Source of the DNA: an uncultured Chitinophaga sp.
GTDB taxonomy: Bacteria > Bacteroidota > Bacteroidia > Chitinophagales > Chitinophagaceae
Reading direction: 5' to 3'
Length of the DNA: 20,222 nt
Assembly (NCBI RefSeq): GCF_937874145.1
Contig: NZ_CALNBI010000405.1
Location: forward strand, 1 to 20,222
In this document: positions 15,283 to 20,222 of the stretch, in pieces
How the letters are laid out: each line of letters begins with the position of its first letter
Position numbering within the stretch: the stretch's first letter is position 1
Position numbers and translations under genes: made by a program
The notes under the pieces: model-generated
Told to the model about the DNA's origin: nothing
Database searches by the model: none
Seen by the model: the letters and a program-made list of their open reading frames with translations, nothing else

Positions 15283-16041
15283 ATGAGCTTGCAAGATAAA
15301 GTAGCCGTTGTTACCGGAGGTAACAGCGGTATAGGGCTCGCTACGGCCGAAGAATTCGTGGCAAAGGGCGCCAGGGTGGTTATTACGGGAAGGAACGCCT
15401 ATGCGGTGACTTCCGCGGCGGAAAAACTGGGAAACGGCACTTTGGGGGTGACGGCGGACCAGTCCAGCCTCGCGGATGCCGACCGGCTGGTGGCGGAAGT
15501 GAAGGAAAAATACGGGAAAGTTGACGTGCTGTTTGTCAACGCCGGTATCGGAGCCTTTTCTCCCGTGAGCGACGTAACGGAACAGGCTTTTGATTCGATC
15601 ATGAACACGAATTTCAAAGGCGCCTTTTTCACTATTCAGAAGTTCTTACCCATTTTGAACGATGGGGGATCGATCATCCTGCTGTCTTCCGTGAATGCCT
15701 TTACCGGCATGCCGGGATCCAGCGTGTACTCCGCCAGCAAAGCCGCTCTCAATGCGTTGGGCCGCACTTTGAGCGCAGAACTGGCCGCACGCCGCATCCG
15801 GGTGAACACGGTAAACCCCGGGCCGATCGTTACCCCGATCTTGTCGAAAGCGGGCCTGGACGATGGCAGTATCGACGCCATCCGGCAAAAATTCGCGGAG
15901 CGGATACCGCTCAATCGCGCCGGTGAATCCGCAGAAGTAGCCAAACTGGTCGCTTTCCTCGCTTCCAGCGACGCTTCTTTTATCACCGGGGCGGAATATA
16001 ACATCGACGGCGGACTGACAGTCCATAAGTTGGTGGGATAG
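15283..16041 (+). CDS. SDR-family NAD(P)-dependent oxidoreductase
   Basis: A 252-residue classical short-chain dehydrogenase/reductase. The Rossmann glycine motif is TGGNSGIG (residues 11-18), NAG lies at 86-88 and the structural Asn is at 110. The active site has Ser135/136, Tyr149 and Lys153 (YSASK), with NPGPIVTP after it and the common C-terminal GAEYNIDGG. Arg37 after the second strand (TGRN) suggests NADP(H), although this is only indicative. Substrate cannot be predicted. ArsR-type boxes directly upstream and the ArsR gene 59 bases before suggest expression controlled by that regulator. A strong terminator follows. Confidence 0.92.
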   Translation: MSLQDKVAVVTGGNSGIGLATAEEFVAKGARVVITGRNAYAVTSAAEKLGNGTLGVTADQSSLADADRLVAEVKEKYGKVDVLFVNAGIGAFSPVSDVTEQAFDSIMNTNFKGAFFTIQKFLPILNDGGSIILLSSVNAFTGMPGSSVYSASKAALNALGRTLSAELAARRIRVNTVNPGPIVTPILSKAGLDDGSIDAIRQKFAERIPLNRAGESAEVAKLVAFLASSDASFITGAEYNIDGGLTVHKLVG

Positions 16042-16116
16042 GAAAAAGTAGTAAGACTGCAAACTTTCATAATCGTTTGAAAACCCTGATGCGTACTTCA
16101 AAATTGACATAAACAT

Positions 16117-16149
16117 GCCGGAGCGGTTTCGCACCGCTCTGGCTTTTTT
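16117..16149 (+). terminator. Terminator after SDR gene
   Basis: GCCGGAGCGGT (16117-16127) pairs with ACCGCTCTGGC (16133-16143) over 11 bp with one G-U wobble, loop TTCGC, then six Ts. It separates the SDR gene from the thioesterase gene. Confidence 0.92.
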
Positions 16150-16181
16150 CAGAACTTCGCGGTAAGTAAAACCTGACTATT

Positions 16182-16667
16182 ATGATAAAGGAACCCGGCA
16201 GCCTGTACACCATCCGATTCAACGATTGCGACCCGTTCGGCCATCTCAACAACGCGGCTTACCTGAATTATTTCATGAACGCCCGTGAAGATCACCTGGC
16301 GGATCATTACGATCTGCGGCTGAAAGATTTTGCCGCCATGGGCAGGGGATGGGTGGTAGCGCAACACCAGATCGCCTACCTGAAACCTGCGGTGGTAGCG
16401 GAAAAGGTGTACATCTTCACCCGTGTGACGGACTTTACCGAACAATCCATCCAGGTGGAAATGTGGATGACCGACGAGCAGCAACAGAAAGTAAAAGCTT
16501 TCCTCGTGACGCGCTTCGCGCATGTGGACCTCAAAACCGGCAAACGTGCCGCGCATGATGAGAAATTGCTGGAATTATTAACAAACATCCGTGTGGAACA
16601 TAGCCCCGACGAAACTTTTGAACAGCGTCTGGCCGCAAGGCTGCAGGCGCCTTCCATCCAGTTGTGA
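16182..16667 (+). CDS. Hot-dog-fold acyl-CoA thioesterase (YbgC/4-hydroxybenzoyl-CoA thioesterase type)
   Basis: A 161-residue cytoplasmic protein. The N-terminal motif RFNDCDPFGHLNNAAYLNYF (residues 12-31) is the signature of the YbgC/FcbC thioesterase family, with catalytic Asp17 in DPFGHLNN. The central helix and strands (GWVVAQHQIAYLKPAVVAEK) fit the hot-dog fold. It is expected to hydrolyse acyl-CoA thioesters; chain or aromatic specificity is not readable. It is flanked by terminators on both sides, so it is a single-gene unit. Confidence 0.88.
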   Translation: MIKEPGSLYTIRFNDCDPFGHLNNAAYLNYFMNAREDHLADHYDLRLKDFAAMGRGWVVAQHQIAYLKPAVVAEKVYIFTRVTDFTEQSIQVEMWMTDEQQQKVKAFLVTRFAHVDLKTGKRAAHDEKLLELLTNIRVEHSPDETFEQRLAARLQAPSIQL

Positions 16668-16715
16668 CACCCCAAACCTAACTTAGCGATTAGTAAACAG
16701 TTGTAGGTAACAGCG

Positions 16716-16750
16716 GCCGGGGCATTCCTGCTCCGGCTTTTATTTTTTAT
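16716..16750 (+). terminator. Terminator after thioesterase gene
   Basis: GCCGGGGC (16716-16723) pairs with GCTCCGGC (16730-16737) over 8 bp with one wobble, loop ATTCCT, then TTTTATTTTTT. It lies between the thioesterase and the tetR promoter. Confidence 0.85.
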
Positions 16751-16780
16751 TTGGAAGGAATCAAAAATTGCCTAACTTTG
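16751..16780 (+). promoter_or_regulatory. Promoter of tetR (Bacteroidota -33/-7 type)
   Basis: TTG at 16751-16753 and TAACTTTG at 16773-16780 match the -33 and TAnnTTTG -7 elements with a 19-base spacer, the canonical arrangement. The predicted start point falls at the left edge of the inverted repeat at 16786, an ideal place for autorepression. Confidence 0.72.
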
Positions 16781-16785
16781 AACCG

Positions 16786-16801
16786 TTAACCAAATGGTTA
16801 A
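16786..16801. promoter_or_regulatory. TetR operator, copy 1 (before tetR)
   Basis: TTAACCAAATGGTTAA is a perfect 6-bp inverted repeat around AAAT. It lies directly after the -7 element and is followed by ACGAGTTAGTTA, which ends 4 bases before the tetR start codon. The same pair of elements recurs at 17445 before the tolC-like gene. Confidence 0.82.
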
Positions 16802-16817
16802 ACGAGTTAGTTAGAAT

Positions 16818-17426
16818 ATGCAGACGACCAACACTACCGAACAACAGATCATCGAAGCGGCGCGCAAGATATTTATGCACAGGGGCTTAGCAGGCGCCAG
16901 GATGCAGGATATCGCCGACGAGGCGGGGATCAACAAAGCCATGCTGCATTACTATTACCGCAGCAAAGACAAGCTGTTCGACATCGTGTTCACCGAAGCG
17001 GTGGAGATGTTGCTGAGCCGGGTGAGCGCCATTTTTACGGCGGATTTGCTGCTGGAAGATAAAATTCAGTCCGTCATCGGCAGCTATATCGGCTCCATTG
17101 CGGAGAATCCTTACCTGCCCTTGTTCATCATGAACGAGATCAACCAGAACCCCGACCGCATCGTGCAGCGTTTTGTCAATACGCCCAGCTTTCCGAACAT
17201 ACAGGGGTTTGTGCTGTTGTTGAAGGAAGAAATGGAGAAAGGGACCATCCGGCGCGTGGATCCTGTGCAGCTGATGGTCAGCGTGGTGTCGATGTGCGTA
17301 TTCCCGTTTGTGGCAAAACCTTTACTGAAAGCCGTTTTCAGGATTGAGGACCCGGCCTTCGCGCAATTTATCGAAGAGCGGAAGGCTTTCGTCAGCAGTT
17401 TCGTGCTGAGCGCCCTGCGGCCGTAA
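16818..17426 (+). CDS. TetR/AcrR-family transcriptional repressor
   Basis: A 202-residue regulator. The N-terminal DNA-binding domain is canonical (IIEAARKIFMHRGLAGARMQ, DIADEAGINKAMLHYYYRSK, residues 11-50). The C-terminal ligand-binding part is helical and diverged. It is the first gene of a cluster encoding an efflux system, and its own promoter and that of the downstream gene carry the same inverted repeat. This strongly suggests local autorepression relieved by an efflux substrate. The ligand is not predictable. Spacing to the next gene is 49 bases and includes the second operator. Confidence 0.93.
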   Translation: MQTTNTTEQQIIEAARKIFMHRGLAGARMQDIADEAGINKAMLHYYYRSKDKLFDIVFTEAVEMLLSRVSAIFTADLLLEDKIQSVIGSYIGSIAENPYLPLFIMNEINQNPDRIVQRFVNTPSFPNIQGFVLLLKEEMEKGTIRRVDPVQLMVSVVSMCVFPFVAKPLLKAVFRIEDPAFAQFIEERKAFVSSFVLSALRP

Positions 17427-17444
17427 TATTTTTTTGCTTCGGAA

Positions 17445-17460
17445 TTAACCAAATAGTTAA
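17445..17460. promoter_or_regulatory. TetR operator, copy 2 (before the tolC-like gene)
   Basis: TTAACCAAATAGTTAA differs from copy 1 at a single base. AAACGAGTTAGTTA follows at 17463-17476, again the same words as before tetR, here running into the ATG itself. No exact TAnnTTTG element is visible in the 49-base gap, so the site may control read-through from tetR or a weak second promoter. Confidence 0.8.
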
Positions 17461-17475
17461 ATAAACGAGTTAGTT

Positions 17476-18732
17476 ATGTTTAGATTCCTCATGCCGGCGT
17501 TGCTGTTGCTTTCCGGGGGCGCGTTTGCGCAGGGGAGCTTTCCCCTCGACTCCGCATGGGCCTCGGCCAGGAGGCATTACCCGCTGCTCAGGCAACAGGA
17601 AGCCACCGACCGCGCCACCGCCCTCCAGCTCCGCAACATCCGCACCGGCTACCTCCCCCAGGCAGAACTGAACGGAAGAGCCACCTACCAGTCCGACGTG
17701 GTAGCGCTCCCCATCAAACTGCCCAACATCATCATTCCATCCATTCCAAAAGACCAGTACAACCTCAGCCTCGACGTCCGCCAGCTCATTTACGACGGCG
17801 GCGCCACCAGCGGCCAGCGCGATCTGCAACTTGCCCGGCAACAGGCGGATCGCCAGAAGGTAGAAGTGGACCTCCACCAGCTTCGTCAACAGGTGACACA
17901 AGTTTATTTCAATGCCCTCATCTGGGACGCCCACATCACTGCCCGCCGCGAGATGATCGCCGAAGTAAAACAGCGCCGCGAAAAGCTCCAGGCCGGCGTC
18001 GACAACGGAACTGTGCTTGCCAGCCAGGTCGATATGCTGCAGGCCGAAGCTCTCAAAGCCGAACAGCAACTCGAAGAAGCTATCAACGGCAAACAAGCTG
18101 CCCTGGCTACTTTGGCCTTGCTCACCGGCAAAACCGGATCCGAAATGGATGCGCTCGTTTTACCGGCGCCCGCGCCCACGGGCAACGCCCCGCTGCAACG
18201 GCCCGAACTGGCGCTGTTCCGCTACCAGCAGGAGGTACTGGGCTCGCAGGCGAAGCTCACGGAATCGGTTACACGCCCTAAGCTGAGCGCTTTCGTGCAG
18301 GGCGGGTATGGCAGGCCGGGGCTGAATATGCTGTCCGACAAGTTCGATTTCTATTATATGGGCGGCCTCCGCCTCAACTGGACCCTCTGGAACTGGCGCT
18401 ACCAGCGTACCGAACGCGCGGTGCTACATGAGCAAGAGCAAGGTATCCAGGCGCAGTCGGAAGCGTTCGATCTACAGACAAGAGCGAAGCTCCTCCAGCA
18501 GCAGGCGGAGATCAATACGCTGCAAACCGCCATGGAAAAGGACCGCGAGATCGTGGAACTGCGGGGGAAAGTGAAAAACGTATCCGCCGCGCAGCTCGAC
18601 AATGGAGTGATGACGGTACACGATTACCTCACGGACCTCTACGCCGAAACCTCCGCCGTCATTGCCGGCAAGACCCGAGAAATCCAGTTTGTTTACGCTA
18701 CCATCCAGTATCAGGTTATAAAAGGTTATTGA
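17476..18732 (+). CDS. TolC-family outer-membrane efflux protein
   Basis: A 418-residue protein with signal peptide MFRFLMPALLLLSGGAFAQ. The mature protein is mostly long Gln/Ala/Leu-rich helices of the OEP repeat type. Two repeat halves are suggested by the recurring pattern of polar strand segments (TGYLPQAELNGRATYQSD, then KLSAFVQGGYGRPGLN) before coiled helices. It would form the trimeric channel through the outer membrane for the transporter encoded next. It is somewhat short for the family (often 430-480). The stop lies one base before the start of the fusion-protein gene, so the two are translationally linked. Confidence 0.9.
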   Translation: MFRFLMPALLLLSGGAFAQGSFPLDSAWASARRHYPLLRQQEATDRATALQLRNIRTGYLPQAELNGRATYQSDVVALPIKLPNIIIPSIPKDQYNLSLDVRQLIYDGGATSGQRDLQLARQQADRQKVEVDLHQLRQQVTQVYFNALIWDAHITARREMIAEVKQRREKLQAGVDNGTVLASQVDMLQAEALKAEQQLEEAINGKQAALATLALLTGKTGSEMDALVLPAPAPTGNAPLQRPELALFRYQQEVLGSQAKLTESVTRPKLSAFVQGGYGRPGLNMLSDKFDFYYMGGLRLNWTLWNWRYQRTERAVLHEQEQGIQAQSEAFDLQTRAKLLQQQAEINTLQTAMEKDREIVELRGKVKNVSAAQLDNGVMTVHDYLTDLYAETSAVIAGKTREIQFVYATIQYQVIKGY

Positions 18733-18733
18733 T

Positions 18734-19630
18734 ATGAAAACATCATTCGCAGCCGTCTTTTCGCTGGCTTTCTTCGCCGCCTGTTCTTCGGGCGACGATA
18801 TCGCCGACGCTTACGGCAATTTTGAATCCACCGAAGTCATCGTTTCCGCCGAAGCCACCGGCCGCCTCCTTCGTTTTGAGGTGGAAGAAGGGCAAGTACT
18901 GACGGAAAATGCGATAGTCGGAGGGATCGACTCCACGCAGCTGCACCTGCGGAAAGCCCAGCTGGGCGCCAATATCAAGGCGGTGAAGAGCCGTGTGCCG
19001 GAAGTGAACCCGCAACTGGCCGTCATCCGCCAGCAGATCGCCACGCAGCAAAAGGAAAAAGCGCGGATCGAAAACCTGCTGAAAGCCAATGCCGCAACCC
19101 CCAAACAGCTCGACGATATCAACGGCGCCATTGCCCTGCTCGAAAAGCAATACGCATCCACCGCCTCCAGCCTGAAGACACAGGTAAGCGGCCTCAGCAC
19201 CGAAACGCAGCCACTGGAATTCCAGGTGGCGCAGGTGAAAGACCAGCTGGCGCAAACGCGGGTCGTGAATCCCGTCAACGGGACGGTATTGGTGAAATAC
19301 GTGGAAGCGGGAGAAGTGGTGAATTACGGGAAACCACTTTACAAACTCGCCGATCTCCGCACCATGTACCTGCGCGCTTATATTGACGGTAATCAATTGT
19401 CTGCCGTGAAAACGGGGCAACAGGTGCAGGTGGGCATCGATCAGCCGGATGGAACGATCCGGCAGATGAAAGGGATCGTCAGCTGGATTTCGCCGGAGGC
19501 GGAATTCACTCCCAAAACCGTGCAAACGCGGGATGAGCGCGTGCGGCAGGTATATGCGCTGAAAGTGCGCGTGGAAAACGACGGCAGCCTTAAAATCGGG
19601 ATGCCGGGAGAAATGCGGATCGAAAAATAA
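18734..19630 (+). CDS. Membrane-fusion (HlyD/YbhG-type) lipoprotein of ABC efflux system
   Basis: A 298-residue periplasmic adaptor. The N-terminus MKTSFAAVFSLAFFAAC has a lipobox ending in Cys17, so it is a lipoprotein anchored in the inner membrane. Next come the first half of a lipoyl-like domain (IVSAEATGRLLRFEVEEGQV type), a long coiled-coil hairpin (about residues 75-170), the second lipoyl half (VNPVNGTVLVKYVEAGEVVN) and a beta-barrel domain (LRAYIDGNQLSAVKTGQQV). It bridges the ABC transporter to the TolC-like channel. It overlaps neither neighbour but is packed tightly (1 and 6 bases), so it is part of the same operon. Confidence 0.92.
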   Translation: MKTSFAAVFSLAFFAACSSGDDIADAYGNFESTEVIVSAEATGRLLRFEVEEGQVLTENAIVGGIDSTQLHLRKAQLGANIKAVKSRVPEVNPQLAVIRQQIATQQKEKARIENLLKANAATPKQLDDINGAIALLEKQYASTASSLKTQVSGLSTETQPLEFQVAQVKDQLAQTRVVNPVNGTVLVKYVEAGEVVNYGKPLYKLADLRTMYLRAYIDGNQLSAVKTGQQVQVGIDQPDGTIRQMKGIVSWISPEAEFTPKTVQTRDERVRQVYALKVRVENDGSLKIGMPGEMRIEK

Positions 19631-19636
19631 CAGGGT

Positions 19637-20222
19637 ATGCAACCGATCGTTGTTCAAAATATCAATAAATCTTACGGTGAAGTGCAGGCGCTGCGCGATA
19701 TCAGCTTCACCGTGGAACCGGGCGAACTGTTCGGGCTCATCGGGCCCGACGGCGCCGGCAAAAGCACCCTGTTCCGCATCCTGGCCACGCTGGTGCTGGC
19801 GGATAAGGGAAATGCGTTCGTGAACGGGATGGATGTGGTGAAGGATTACCGGGCCATCCGGCGGCAGGTGGGATACATGCCGGGTAAGTTTTCGCTGTAC
19901 CAGGATCTTACCGTGGAAGAGAACCTCCATTTCTTCGCCACTATTTTCAATACTACGGTAAAGGCCAATTACGACATGATCCGCGACATTTACGAGCAGA
20001 TCGCGCCGTTCAAAGACCGCCCTGCCGGCAAACTCTCCGGCGGGATGAAGCAGAAACTTGCCTTGAGCTGCGCCCTCGTCCACCGGCCCGCCGTACTGTT
20101 CCTCGACGAGCCCACCACCGGGGTAGACCCCGTGTCGCGCAAGGAATTCTGGGAAATGCTGCAAAGGCTCCGGGACAAGGGCATTCCCATCCTCGTGTCC
20201 ACCCCGTATATGGATGAAGCCA
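19637..20222 (+). CDS. ABC transporter ATP-binding protein, 3'-truncated by the window
   Basis: ATG 19637 opens a frame that runs off the end; 195 residues are visible. Walker A is GPDGAGKS (36-43), the signature LSGGMKQK (133-140), Walker B VLFLDE (153-158) and the D-loop TGVD (161-164). It belongs to the drug/ABC-2 (CcmA/YbhF-like) ATPase group. The Q-loop position reads GYMPGKFSLYQDL with Gly instead of Gln, and the switch region reads STPYMDEA with Pro190 where His is usual. Such changes fit the N-terminal half of a YbhF-like double-domain ATPase, but the rest is outside the window. It follows the fusion protein by 6 bases and would power export with it; the permease genes should lie downstream. 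Confidence 0.9.
   Translation, partial: MQPIVVQNINKSYGEVQALRDISFTVEPGELFGLIGPDGAGKSTLFRILATLVLADKGNAFVNGMDVVKDYRAIRRQVGYMPGKFSLYQDLTVEENLHFFATIFNTTVKANYDMIRDIYEQIAPFKDRPAGKLSGGMKQKLALSCALVHRPAVLFLDEPTTGVDPVSRKEFWEMLQRLRDKGIPILVSTPYMDEA

Noticed and set aside
18743..20164. 473-codon minus-strand frame spanning the fusion-protein and ATPase genes
   Set aside because: It crosses two certain plus-strand genes and is rich in His/Arg/Phe without motifs; it is a compositional shadow.

Overview
The window looks like a chromosomal segment from a GC-rich member of the Bacteroidota, most likely the Chitinophagaceae (a Chitinophaga-like organism). This rests on three things. The protein families are typical of that group: a carboxypeptidase-regulatory-like/outer-membrane beta-barrel protein, ECF sigma with a small membrane anti-sigma-like partner, and a glutamyl-endopeptidase-like S9 peptidase. 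Promoter elements match the Bacteroidota form TTG-N19-TAnnTTTG. Shine-Dalgarno sites are largely absent. The genus is inferred from style, not from a search. No tRNA, rRNA, CRISPR array or insertion sequence was seen.

Layout. 1-2180: 3' part of a phosphocholine-specific phospholipase C, closed by a hairpin terminator. 2431-3027 (minus): a DUF1801/YdeI-OmdA protein. 3197-5885: a small membrane-anchored hypothetical, a seven-helix membrane protein, a NarL-family histidine kinase and its LuxR-type response regulator; the regulator's reading frame is broken near 5311-5325. 5965-8320: an S9 glutamyl-endopeptidase-like gene broken by an apparent out-of-frame internal deletion near 7633. 8441-13294: an outer-membrane beta-barrel protein followed by an ECF sigma factor (TTG start), a small anti-sigma-like membrane protein, a membrane-anchored CpxP/Spy-like protein and a secreted CpxP/Spy-like protein, ended by a strong terminator. 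13416-14891: cardiolipin synthase. 14954-16041: an ArsR regulator with a Cys-Cys-Cys motif and an SDR oxidoreductase, both preceded by paired CGAT-centred boxes. 16182-16667: a hot-dog thioesterase. 16818-20222: TetR regulator, TolC-like outer-membrane factor, lipoprotein membrane-fusion protein and the start of an ABC ATPase; the window ends inside the ATPase.

How the genes fit together. Three regulatory modules stand out: (i) a possible envelope-stress circuit joining an outer-membrane protein, ECF sigma, anti-sigma and two periplasmic chaperone-like proteins; (ii) an ArsR-SDR pair with matching operator-like boxes upstream of both genes; (iii) a TetR-controlled tripartite ABC efflux operon with the same operator block duplicated ahead of tetR and tolC. 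Two adjacent genes (response regulator and S9 peptidase) carry frame-breaking lesions, which are either real decay or local sequence/assembly errors.
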